64,000 bases of DNA from an uncultured Poribacteria bacterium (GTDB lineage: Bacteria; Poribacteria; WGA-4E; WGA-3G), in NCBI GenBank assembly GCA_951828515.1, contig OX639992.1, positions 3,326,217 to 3,390,216 of the forward strand. Direction: 5' to 3'. Shown one piece after another: positions 32,647 to 41,194 of the stretch. The position numbers and the translations under genes were made by a program. Numbering within the stretch: position 1 is the first letter of the stretch; every line of letters starts with the position of its first letter. Under the pieces are notes generated by a model. It was given only the letters and a program-made list of their open reading frames with translations. It did not search any database and was not told where the DNA came from.

Positions 32647-34983
32647 TCAAAAGTCCAGCGTTATCGCCAGAAATGGGATAATTGGTAATTGCGAAATAGG
32701 TTCCTCTTTTGTGAAATTCCGACTGTATCGAACTTCAAGTATATTGTTGCGGTTGTAAACGTTCCATATCTCAAGGACAAACCCTAATTCCCAACCATGA
32801 TCTTCTAAATCACCGAACAGTTGGAAGTGGAGACTGAGGTCTAACCGGTGATACGGCGGTTTACGCTTCCATTCTCCGTAGAGCGGTTGCCATTTTTTCT
32901 CTTTCGTCCGAAAGTTCGTAAAGGGAGTACGGCCTACTAAAGGTGCATAGAGTACGCCGCTCTGGTATTGCCACTTTGCGTTTATATCTAACGATTCGAT
33001 GAGAGGGATTGAGAGAAGTAGCCCCTGAGGCGCGCTGTAATTCGTTGCCAAAGTTAGAACATGCGGACTATTATAAGTATAAAACCGATGGAATTTTTCA
33101 GGAAAATCGTGGCGTTTGGAAACGGTGTAAGCGTATGCCATCCACCCATTAAAGGTATCGGAAATTTTGTGTTCATAAGAAACTTCAAACCCACGCACGA
33201 ATCCTTTCTGGCCGTTCTGATACTGCTTTTCATCTTTATTGTAGAGTATCAGATCTTGCAGTGTTTTGTAATAGCCAGCAATATTCACTTGCGCACCGAA
33301 GGGTAACGTCTGTCGCAACTCAAGAACGTAATGCGTTGCGAGACTCTGTGCGAGGGACGCGTTTGGTGTTACACCCAGCAGAAACTGGTCTAATCGTGGA
33401 TTTTGTGCATAACGTCCATAACTGAAGTTCAGGGATGCGTCTTGCCATGGAAGACTATAATGGAGTTGTGCGCGTGGCTGAACGGATAGGTTATCCGTGA
33501 GATTAAAGTAACTCGCTCGCATTCCGACAGTGCCCAAAACGTTAGAAGTGAAGAGATTTTGCCGAGCCTGGAGATACCCTTCTAAACGATGGAGATTTCG
33601 GGTCTCCGTGACATTGACTTTTTTCAGTTTGTGCCAAATTCGGAATTCATAATCAGGATCTCCCTCTTCAACTCGGCGCGCACCGTGACTGATAACCGTT
33701 GACGGGGTACTTGAAAGCAAGTAGCCGAATTCTACATCGGTGTTCTCAGAAGATGTGGTATAAGTGAAATCATTTCGGAGTGCGTAGACAGAGGCGGCTG
33801 TCCGGTAGTAGTACCCTTCACCAAAGGCGATTTCATTTTCTGTAAATGAGCGGGTTAATGACAGAATAGACCTGAATCGTGGCAATAACCGAGAGTAAAG
33901 GTGAATTCCTTGGACATCGAAAGGATTTTCTGAAATCCAAGGACCTTGGAGATCGCTGTCGTGAACTTCATTCGGCCCCAATTGCAATTTAGATGCGTCA
34001 TACGCCGTGACAGTGTTAAGCACTAATCCGTGTGTCTTATTGAGTTTATAAACACCCTTTAGTTGATAACTCCAAAAACGTGGCACCTGTCGAAAGAGGT
34101 CTTCAAGTTCCACTAATCTCGAAGCCAATTCAAAAAATGGTTCCAAATGGCTGCGTCTGCCGAAAGCGTACCAATAGCCTTGCCCGGGTAACACGCTGTT
34201 TTCTAAAAATTCTTGATCAGTGCTCGCCGGTTTCTCATTTGTTTCGTCCGCTTTTTCTAAAGATTCTTGGTCGGTACTCGCTGGTGTTTCGCTCGTTTTG
34301 TCTGCATCTCTGCCGAATATCTGGGCATCGCCGAGGAGTATATCCTTGGAAAGATGGGAAATAGACGGTTTTTTATCCGTTTCGTTTGGAGCATTGGCTG
34401 CGGGATGCTTTCGGAAGGATAAAGCACCACTGAGAGAACCTTCGAGATGGATAAAACTCGGTTTTAGCATTCCATCCAGCGACCCTAAAGACTCCAGTTT
34501 CTGTGGATGGGAATGTATATCAATCACCGCCTGTGAATCCGCGCCAAACTCAGCACCAAATCCACCGGGATACACATCTATTTTCCCGATGGTCTCGGAA
34601 CTCACCACCGAGACAATCCCGAGGAGATGATACGGGTATCCTAACGGCAATCGATCGAAGTAGTAGAGATTATCTCCCGGCGCGCCACCCCTTACAGAGA
34701 GTGCCCCAAAGAAATCGTTAACTGTACCAATGCTCGGAAGGCGGGCTATTCCGCGAATTGGATCGCCAGCACTGCCCGGCGCGCGCCTGAGCAAGTCTCC
34801 GCTCAACGTCCGTTTGGGTTTCATTTTCAAGCGTGTTGTTTCGACTGTTATCTCATCTAAAGTAACAACGGATTGTGAGGCTTCATCCTTTGCAGCATCT
34901 GACTCGGCGGTATCATCCGCATCAGTCTGCCCGAAGGCACTCAAGGGTAGTATGAGCATTAGAAGGATTAGTATCCGTTTCAG
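32647..34983 (-). CDS. TonB-dependent outer-membrane receptor
   Basis: An outer-membrane receptor of about 778 residues with a plug domain (about 50-170, LSVRGGAPGDNLYYFDRLPL, GFGAEFGADSQAVIDIHS) and a C-terminal beta barrel ending in aromatic FLAITLDF. The first ATG in frame (34959) would give a truncated signal. Upstream in frame, CTG at 34983 yields KNLKRILILLMLILPLSAFG with GAGGAG eight bases before it, so I place the start there as a non-canonical CTG. An acidic repeat-like insert (ESLEKADETNEKPASTDQE) lies near residues 210-250. It is paralogous to the receptor at 35007-37229. It lacks the carboxypeptidase-like N-terminal domain of that one. Confidence 0.85.
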   Translation of the reverse strand: MKRILILLMLILPLSAFGQTDADDTAESDAAKDEASQSVVTLDEITVETTRLKMKPKRTLSGDLLRRAPGSAGDPIRGIARLPSIGTVNDFFGALSVRGGAPGDNLYYFDRLPLGYPYHLLGIVSVVSSETIGKIDVYPGGFGAEFGADSQAVIDIHSHPQKLESLGSLDGMLKPSFIHLEGSLSGALSFRKHPAANAPNETDKKPSISHLSKDILLGDAQIFGRDADKTSETPASTDQESLEKADETNEKPASTDQEFLENSVLPGQGYWYAFGRRSHLEPFFELASRLVELEDLFRQVPRFWSYQLKGVYKLNKTHGLVLNTVTAYDASKLQLGPNEVHDSDLQGPWISENPFDVQGIHLYSRLLPRFRSILSLTRSFTENEIAFGEGYYYRTAASVYALRNDFTYTTSSENTDVEFGYLLSSTPSTVISHGARRVEEGDPDYEFRIWHKLKKVNVTETRNLHRLEGYLQARQNLFTSNVLGTVGMRASYFNLTDNLSVQPRAQLHYSLPWQDASLNFSYGRYAQNPRLDQFLLGVTPNASLAQSLATHYVLELRQTLPFGAQVNIAGYYKTLQDLILYNKDEKQYQNGQKGFVRGFEVSYEHKISDTFNGWMAYAYTVSKRHDFPEKFHRFYTYNSPHVLTLATNYSAPQGLLLSIPLIESLDINAKWQYQSGVLYAPLVGRTPFTNFRTKEKKWQPLYGEWKRKPPYHRLDLSLHFQLFGDLEDHGWELGFVLEIWNVYNRNNILEVRYSRNFTKEEPISQLPIIPFLAITLDF

Positions 34984-35006
34984 ATTTTTGTCTCCTCGGC
35001 AAACGT

Positions 35007-37229
35007 CTAAAATTCCGCTGTAATCCCCAAATAAGGGATGATGGGCAATTGATTGACATCTTCGCGCTTTGTGTAGTTCTCGCTATATCTGTAATCGAGC
35101 AAATTCTGTCGGTTATAAGCATTTAGGAGTTCAAAGAAGGTTCCGAGTTTCCATCCGTCAAACTGGAAGGTTTTACTGACGCGCAGGTCGAGTCTGTGAT
35201 ACGGAGGTAACCGATCAGAGTTGGTTTCAGCATAAATGGGGACGTAAATGGGTTCTCCGTTTCTTGGATCAAATCGGATTATTGCGTCTTCAACAGGCGT
35301 ATATGGATTTCCAGTCCGGTACTGCCACTTCGCGCCAAACTCCCACGTAGAGGTCAGGTTGTAACTCGCGGCGAACGTAGCGACATGCGTCTGATCAAAC
35401 GAATAGAAGCGATAGGGTTCGTCAGGGCGATCCCTCCGTTTAGACAGGGCATACGCGTAAGAAATCCATCCAAAAAATCGGTCGCCACCCCGATGCCGTA
35501 GAAATATCTCGGTGCCCTGCGCATAACCGGCACCTTGATTGAGATAACCGGCTTCTTCGTCCGCAGTCACTAAGTCAGCAAAGTCTTTGTAATAGGCTGC
35601 CATTTTGATTTCTGTATCTGGTGAAAGTGGCCGTTTAAGTTCCAAAATGTAATGATTTGCCTGACTCGACTTCAAGGCAGGATTCCCAATACTTGGAGAG
35701 AGTTGCGGCGGTTGCGGTTTCTGATTGTAGAGCCCATAGGCAAATTGGAGTTCGGAACTGTTGGGAAGTTGCACGAGCACACTGCCGCGCGGCTGGACAG
35801 ATAGTTGATTAATAGTATTGAAGTAATCAAATCTCAGTCCAAAGACAACTGACAAAAACGGCAGCAGTGTGTATCTGTCTTGCAAATAGGCTTCGACGCG
35901 ATACCCGCGCACAGATTCGTCCAAGGATACTTTTTCCTCGAACCGGATGTCATAATCAACTTCACCTTCATCAGGAATCCGAGCGAAGGTTCCAGTAACC
36001 CGTCCGGGTTCAAATCCGAGGATTAGCCCAGATTCCAACCGGTGCTTTGCGTTTAACTCATAAGTGATATCCTCGCGAAGCACATAATCTGGAGCATCAA
36101 CTTCAAGCGAAAGTGTTGGACCGAAATTGACATCAAATAGAAACTTTGAACGGGTCAATGATAGATAGGAAGTGAGTCTTTCTGTCAAGAAGGAGCGGAC
36201 GTGGATTCCACCTCCCTCAAAGCCACTTTCAAAACTCACATTTCCTTGAAAATCTTCGTCTACATTTTCGCCGTCTAACTTCAGGGCAAACCGATCACCA
36301 GAAGCAAAGACATTAAAAAAGAGTTGGTGCTTTTCATTGAAGTCATAGCCCGATTTTAGTTGGTAATCCCAGAAACGCGGGAAGGCAGTGATTGCCCCGG
36401 TATTAAATGACAGGGATCCGATGAAGAGATCAATGTAACTTCTGCGTCCTGCGGCATACCAGTAGCCCTTTTCGCCGACTTTGCCTTGAAGCAATCCCTC
36501 TGAAAAGAGAAGATTGAGGTTAAATTTTCCGCGTAAATTTGCTGGACTGCTGTCCTGTGAGTAGATGTCAATTACGGCTTGGGAATCTACACCGTACTCG
36601 GCACCGTAGCCGCCTGCATAGACATCAATTCGGTCAATAATTTCGGAACTCAAGGACGAGACGATCCCGCCAAAGTGGTATGGGTAACCAACAGGCACTC
36701 GGTCGAAATAGTAGAGGTTATCTTCATCGGAACCGCCACGAATATAGAGGGCACCGCTAAAATCATTCGCGACACCGATACCGGGAATTGCTGGGAGTGC
36801 GCGAAGAGCATCACCGGCTGTACCGGGCAGGCGTGTAATTTCCTGTGCTTGAAGGCTTTTTTTACTGATAGTCTTCGGGGCACTTTCACCGGTTACCTCG
36901 ACACCTTCGAGGCGATACTGTGATGCTTCCACATAGATCTCAGGTTCCAGCGTCTCTTCTGCCGTAACGACAATCGAAGTGCGTTGCGACAACTCAGTAT
37001 CGGGCACCGTGGTAATTAAAGTATAGGTTCCTGCAGGGATAGCACTAAAAACGAACTTTCCATTTTCATCAGTTTTCTGACGTGTGTCGGTTTCAACGAG
37101 GAAAACTTCTGCCCCTGCTAATGGTTTTTTCGTACTATTGTTATAAACAGTGCCTTGAATTGTGCCTGTCTGGGAAAAGGCAAATGTGGGAATCCAAAAT
37201 ACCATTAGTAGGCAAAAAAGAGTCTTCAT
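35007..37229 (-). CDS. TonB-dependent receptor with carboxypeptidase-regulatory-like domain
   Basis: A 740-residue receptor. The signal peptide MKTLFCLLMVFWIPTFAFSQ is followed by a carboxypeptidase-regulatory-like Ig domain (about 25-105, GTIQGTVYNNSTKKPLAGAE). A plug (about 110-240, YIRGGSDEDNLYYFDRVPVG, GGYGAEYGVDSQAVIDIYS) and a beta barrel ending in IPYLGITAEF complete it. An ATG at 37229 is used; an upstream TTG overlaps the ribosome site. The plug sequence is nearly parallel to that of its downstream paralogue, so the two receptors arose by duplication. The substrate is unknown; the DUF5916 and TonB genes nearby suggest an import or surface unit. Confidence 0.9.
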   Translation of the reverse strand: MKTLFCLLMVFWIPTFAFSQTGTIQGTVYNNSTKKPLAGAEVFLVETDTRQKTDENGKFVFSAIPAGTYTLITTVPDTELSQRTSIVVTAEETLEPEIYVEASQYRLEGVEVTGESAPKTISKKSLQAQEITRLPGTAGDALRALPAIPGIGVANDFSGALYIRGGSDEDNLYYFDRVPVGYPYHFGGIVSSLSSEIIDRIDVYAGGYGAEYGVDSQAVIDIYSQDSSPANLRGKFNLNLLFSEGLLQGKVGEKGYWYAAGRRSYIDLFIGSLSFNTGAITAFPRFWDYQLKSGYDFNEKHQLFFNVFASGDRFALKLDGENVDEDFQGNVSFESGFEGGGIHVRSFLTERLTSYLSLTRSKFLFDVNFGPTLSLEVDAPDYVLREDITYELNAKHRLESGLILGFEPGRVTGTFARIPDEGEVDYDIRFEEKVSLDESVRGYRVEAYLQDRYTLLPFLSVVFGLRFDYFNTINQLSVQPRGSVLVQLPNSSELQFAYGLYNQKPQPPQLSPSIGNPALKSSQANHYILELKRPLSPDTEIKMAAYYKDFADLVTADEEAGYLNQGAGYAQGTEIFLRHRGGDRFFGWISYAYALSKRRDRPDEPYRFYSFDQTHVATFAASYNLTSTWEFGAKWQYRTGNPYTPVEDAIIRFDPRNGEPIYVPIYAETNSDRLPPYHRLDLRVSKTFQFDGWKLGTFFELLNAYNRQNLLDYRYSENYTKREDVNQLPIIPYLGITAEF

Positions 37230-37668
37230 GAAAATTGGCAACTCCTATCCGTGTGAGAAAATTGTCTGTGATATATACAACGTGAGTCCGATTTAAGGGT
37301 TTACAGCATGCGATCAGGAGGTTCAGTTGCTTCTATTCAGTAAGAAAAAGAAGGAGAAAACAGAACGTGCGAATGCTATGTAGGTCGTCCCTTGCACCGT
37401 GCTTGGGTGTTCTTTGATGTTCTTATACGGAATTCACGTTATCCTATAAAAGTATACAATTTTTCTTTTCAGAATTGCCAAAGAAATATGGGGTTTCTAT
37501 AGTAAAATCTGCAATTATTTGGACATTGCGGCGTGAGGTAAGACAGAACTGCCACGCTCTGAAACGTTGACATGTTTCTGGATTTTTATGGAGGTTTGGA
37601 AGGATGAGCATCTAATCCTAAATGCTCATGAAAGGCGGGCAGCGTTGCCCGCCCTTCGTGTTTTTATG
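37230..37668. other. gap upstream of the second receptor
   Basis: About 440 bp without a supported gene, containing the 37634-37653 terminator-like palindrome. No clear -10/-35 pair was found for the receptor; AT-rich sequence lies at about 37440-37520. Confidence 0.45.
37634..37653. terminator. palindrome GGCGGGCA-N4-TGCCCGCC
   Basis: Perfect 8-bp GC-rich stem with a GCGT loop. On the plus strand it is followed by CTTCGTGTTTTT, and on the minus strand by TTTCATG. It lies just downstream of the PhyH gene stop and may terminate that transcript. Confidence 0.5.
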
Positions 37669-38517
37669 TTAGCGCGCAACCGCGTCAGAACCGAGGTTTT
37701 CCTGAATCCACGCGCGAAGTGGCACATCCTTTTCACCGGGGGAGGTAAAGCCGTGTCCACCTGTGCTTTTGCCCATAATTTGTTGACGAATCGGGTCAGA
37801 GTGTTCCATGTAATGCTCCACTGTCATGTCATCCCGCGGCTGCAACCATCGGTAACTGTAGCCGTAAAACAGCACTTTTCGGGTGATGTCAGAGGTATTC
37901 CGTCCTACGGAATGCCAGAGCCTGCGATCGAAAAAGACAGCCGTTCCCGGTTTGGCAAATACAGGTGTCGCGCCCTCGGGATCCGCCGTAGGGTCATCAG
38001 GCATTTCTAACGTATTCGATTTCTGGCTGCCCGGCACTACGGAGAAATTACCGCGTCCCGGCACAGATGTATCGGTGAGGAAAAATGCGACTTTCAACGA
38101 TACGCGGGGTCGCGGGTCTCCCTCCAATTCAAAATTGAGTCTACCACTATCTTGGTGCCAACCGAGGCGTTGGGATTTGTCGCGCTCTTCGGATGGCAGC
38201 GGCGGTAACACAATCAGATGTGAATGGTAGAGTTTGATGTTCCATCCCAAAATTCCCCAGACCTTCGGAAATGTTGTGTGCCAGTCAAGCAGCTCGATAA
38301 AGCTATCGTCTCTGCCGACAAAATCGAGAAGGTTGAAACGCGCATCGGACGGGAGCTCATTTTTGCCCAGATGCTCTGCCCCGACTCGGTCTACAGCGGC
38401 GATCAACTTATCAACCATCTCCTGTCGGATGGCATCCTCAACCACAAAGAAACCGTTGTCTTCAAATTGCTGTTTTTCTGTTTCGGTCAAACAGTGTTCC
38501 AAACATAGCGGATTCAT
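37669..38517 (-). CDS. phytanoyl-CoA dioxygenase (PhyH) family protein
   Basis: A 282-residue Fe(II)/2-oxoglutarate-dependent oxygenase of the PhyH family. The iron-binding pattern is visible as GWHQDSGR (His-x-Asp) and the distal His in RRLWHSVGRN, with the 2-oxoglutarate-binding Arg following in ITRKVLFYGYSYRW. The length suits a single-domain member. Poribacteria-like genomes carry many paralogues acting on varied small molecules, so the substrate cannot be deduced. The ATG at 38517 is the only reasonable start. Confidence 0.9.
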   Translation of the reverse strand: MNPLCLEHCLTETEKQQFEDNGFFVVEDAIRQEMVDKLIAAVDRVGAEHLGKNELPSDARFNLLDFVGRDDSFIELLDWHTTFPKVWGILGWNIKLYHSHLIVLPPLPSEERDKSQRLGWHQDSGRLNFELEGDPRPRVSLKVAFFLTDTSVPGRGNFSVVPGSQKSNTLEMPDDPTADPEGATPVFAKPGTAVFFDRRLWHSVGRNTSDITRKVLFYGYSYRWLQPRDDMTVEHYMEHSDPIRQQIMGKSTGGHGFTSPGEKDVPLRAWIQENLGSDAVAR

Positions 38518-38612
38518 CGTTTTTCCCCTATAGAAGCGACTTGAGGTCGCAATGCTTGAGTTTACGAAAAGTTTACACTGAATCTAAATTTTGGTCAACG
38601 CTAAAAATACCT

Positions 38613-39692
38613 CTAATGAGAAGGTAGGAAACTTTCAGACGCCACTTGCTTTGATCGCTTTACTGCACGCCACCTTCGCCAGAAATTCACACTGGCACTG
38701 AAAAGAAATCCAATACCGATGACCCCTGCGGTGATACCACCCAACACCAGCTCAGGATTTACCACAATACTATAAACCCCGCCACCGATGAGCAGAGCAG
38801 CAATGAGCGTATCTTTGAGGCTGTTCTTTTCTGTCCGTTTTTGAAGGAGACGCAGGTTACTTAACTTCCGTTGCTTTACATAGTCAGCGAGTGGTTCCAC
38901 AGGGACATGCACCGATTCGGTTTGTTCGGGGGGTGCCTCGCGCACACAGCGAAAACCAATATTTCCGGCGGCATAGTCTGGCGGCGCATGTAAGCGATTG
39001 GCACACCGAAAATAGCGTTCCGCTGTGCCATCACGCACTTCTAACCATGACCCGCCACGTAAGGCTTTCTGTTTATCATCCGTTCCCTGTTTAAGTGTTG
39101 GACGTTTTGGATCAGAATATGGTTGATACCAATCGGCAGTCCATTCCCAAACATTTCCTGCCGCGTCACCAACCCCGTAAGGGCTTACTGTGGCGGGACG
39201 AACGCCTACAGGCGTGAGGGACGTTGTCAAAATCTGTAAAGTTTCCGCGGGGGTTTCTGTCGATTCAGATTCATCAGGAACGAAGACATTACCCCACGGA
39301 TAGATCCGTCCATCGGGACCGCGGCAGGCTTTCTCCCATTCTGCCTCTGTCGGTAGTTGCTTGCCTGCCCATTGTGCATACGCGGCACTATCATGCCAAC
39401 TTACATGAACGACTGGGAGGTTTGCCTCTTCAGGTGCGAAGTCGCCGTTTTTCCAATGTGGCGGGAACGGATGTTTCGTTTCCTGTACGAAAGCGGCGTA
39501 CTCGGCGTTTGTTACTGGGTACTCGTCTATGAGATATGCTCCCAAAAAACGGATGTGCATCGGTGCTTCATCAAGTTTAGCATGCTCCGAATTGGCTAAG
39601 GCAGTTCCGTAGAACGCTTCAATATCGGTACCCATGATGAACGCACCCTGTGGAATGAGTACAATGTTGGCAGGTTTAGCTTCCTGACGCAT
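38613..39692 (-). CDS. SUMF1/FGE-like domain protein with C-terminal membrane segments
   Basis: A 359-residue protein. Residues 1-255 form a formylglycine-generating-enzyme (SUMF1)-type domain: MVLIPQGAFIMGTD-like start, EYPVTNAEYAAFVQETKHPF, PVVHVSWHDSAAYAQWAGKQ, LPTEAEWEKACRG, GDAAGNVWEWTADWY and GNIGFRCVRE. The catalytic cysteine positions of the human enzyme (SYMCHRSYC) read WLEVRDGTAE here, so the two active-site cysteines are absent and the sulfatase-activating reaction is unlikely. Two membrane segments (about 300-340, AALLIGGGVYSIVVNPELVL) follow. It overlaps the lipoate-ligase-like gene by 17 nt. No ribosome site is seen, consistent with coupling. Confidence 0.85.
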   Translation of the reverse strand: MRQEAKPANIVLIPQGAFIMGTDIEAFYGTALANSEHAKLDEAPMHIRFLGAYLIDEYPVTNAEYAAFVQETKHPFPPHWKNGDFAPEEANLPVVHVSWHDSAAYAQWAGKQLPTEAEWEKACRGPDGRIYPWGNVFVPDESESTETPAETLQILTTSLTPVGVRPATVSPYGVGDAAGNVWEWTADWYQPYSDPKRPTLKQGTDDKQKALRGGSWLEVRDGTAERYFRCANRLHAPPDYAAGNIGFRCVREAPPEQTESVHVPVEPLADYVKQRKLSNLRLLQKRTEKNSLKDTLIAALLIGGGVYSIVVNPELVLGGITAGVIGIGFLFSASVNFWRRWRAVKRSKQVASESFLPSH

Positions 39693-40476
39693 TTATATTA
39701 AAATTCCACGCTGCTGTGGCGTATTTGGTTTCAGACAAAGTTTCTGCTTGCGCTCGCTCCATCATTGACAGTTCTCCTGCATTAAACGCAATTCCGATTT
39801 CAAATGTTTCACAGGCAGCTTGGATGAGCGCGTCTCTTGTTATAAGACGTCCACCTACATTGATAGCAGTTGACTTTTCGCGGACACTCTGTTGGACCGC
39901 TGGATCCTTTGACACGCGATCGAGAATAGAAGTAGGTGGCATATCTAACGAAATATATCCCTGAAACAGTATCCCGTCTCGGTTCCGTCTCACAGAAACA
40001 CCCGCTAACTTCTTGTCGTCAAACATAACGTCATAATCAGCAGGATTTGTCAAGCAGATATTTGGAGCGGCTTCGGAGGAATCGGGGCACGCAGCGTAGC
40101 ACTGCGCGGGGACACCGAGTTTTTGAAGAGCCTTCATAAGAGATTGTCCGATGCATCGATACGCGTCGGAAATACCCATTTCTGCGACAGCCCGTGGGAG
40201 AATCAGCGTATACGTCAATTCCCATCCATGCACGACAGTCCCACCGCCGGTCATCCGTTTCACCAATTCGATGCCGTCTGCACAGCACGCCTCCACATCG
40301 ACTTCTGAAGCAATATCTTGAAAGTAGCCGAAACTGAAAGCGGGGGACGACCATTCATAAAACCGCAGCGTTGGGTTCGGTTGTTCCTTCTGCGCAAGCA
40401 GAATCGCCTCGTCAATCGCCATATTCATCGCGGCGGGATTTGCCCCCATATTCAGGAGTCTGCCGATCGCTGCCAT
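39676..40476 (-). CDS. lipoate-protein ligase A family (BPL/LplA/LipB fold) protein
   Basis: A 266-residue member of the biotin/lipoate ligase fold. Motifs are MNMAIDEAIL, the adenylate-binding VKRMTGGGTVVHGWELTYTL (the RRxTGGGxVxH pattern) and the lysine loop DDKKLAGVSVRRNRDGILFQ. An internal LITRDALIQAACETFEIG completes the small-domain end. It may ligate lipoate or octanoate to an acceptor, or transfer it, but this family includes distant relatives. The ATG at 40476 lies 2 nt after the stop codon of the beta-propeller gene; no ribosome site precedes it, so translation is probably coupled. A longer frame overlapping that gene is rejected. Confidence 0.88.
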   Translation of the reverse strand: MAAIGRLLNMGANPAAMNMAIDEAILLAQKEQPNPTLRFYEWSSPAFSFGYFQDIASEVDVEACCADGIELVKRMTGGGTVVHGWELTYTLILPRAVAEMGISDAYRCIGQSLMKALQKLGVPAQCYAACPDSSEAAPNICLTNPADYDVMFDDKKLAGVSVRRNRDGILFQGYISLDMPPTSILDRVSKDPAVQQSVREKSTAINVGGRLITRDALIQAACETFEIGIAFNAGELSMMERAQAETLSETKYATAAWNFNINASGS

Positions 40477-40478
40477 GA

Positions 40479-41111
40479 TTAGGATAATGCCACACGGCAC
40501 ACCGCAGTTGTGTGCGCATCGCAATACCAGAAATACCCATCCCAGTAAGTCATTCCGTGGGGTTCAGGATGTGGTTCCGGTATCTCGATTTTGTTGAGGT
40601 GGCTGCCATCTTCTGGATTGAGATGAAAGATTGCGCGATGGTTCGTCTCAACACACCAGAGATCATCGCCTATCCATGCGATCCCGTGGGGTCGATCGCC
40701 GGGGGCAGGGAGCGTGTGAATCACTTTGAAACCGTCTTCAACATCGACCTGATAGATGGTGGCAGATGGCGGGACCGCCAGCCAGAGTTTATTGTCGCGC
40801 CATTCTAAGCCGTGTGCGCCGGTTTGACCTGCACCGGGTGTTTCATAAGAAGCGAGCGTTTTGCCGTTTTCTGGATCGGTTGAGAGGATTTCGCAACTGT
40901 AGGTGGATGCGAGCCAGAGCGTGTCGCCTGTATCTGTAACGCCGCTCCCTCTATCGGAGCCAGTGGCGAGTGTCTTTTTCACAACGCCATCATAAGAGAC
41001 GAGATGTGCCTCGTTGGTCTGTTGGTCGAGAATCCAGAGCCCCTCTTTGGTGGCTTGCATTCCGTTGGGTTGGGGTCCTGGGGAGTCAAAAACTTTTTCG
41101 ATTGTCGGCAT
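40479..41111 (-). CDS. beta-propeller (NHL/SMP-30-like) protein
   Basis: A 210-residue protein with repeated strand patterns such as GLWILDQQTNEAHLVSYDGV, TLWLASTYSCEILSTDPENG, KLWLAVPPSATIYQVDVEDG, DLWCVETNHRAIFHLNPEDG and GYFWYCDAHTTAVCRVALS. These are five blades of a propeller of the NHL/SMP-30 kind. The ATG at 41111 has GGAGG six bases upstream; the longer 244-codon frame is not supported. It is the first gene of a coupled unit with the lipoate-ligase-like and SUMF1-like genes. It may act as a soluble binding or hydrolase-like protein. Confidence 0.8.
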   Translation of the reverse strand: MPTIEKVFDSPGPQPNGMQATKEGLWILDQQTNEAHLVSYDGVVKKTLATGSDRGSGVTDTGDTLWLASTYSCEILSTDPENGKTLASYETPGAGQTGAHGLEWRDNKLWLAVPPSATIYQVDVEDGFKVIHTLPAPGDRPHGIAWIGDDLWCVETNHRAIFHLNPEDGSHLNKIEIPEPHPEPHGMTYWDGYFWYCDAHTTAVCRVALS

Positions 41112-41194
41112 GAGAAACCTCCGTATAAAACATACATTGCTTGGAGTTGCATTGTATACAGTTTCGGGAAGGATGTCAAGGATTTTTTGGCGGG

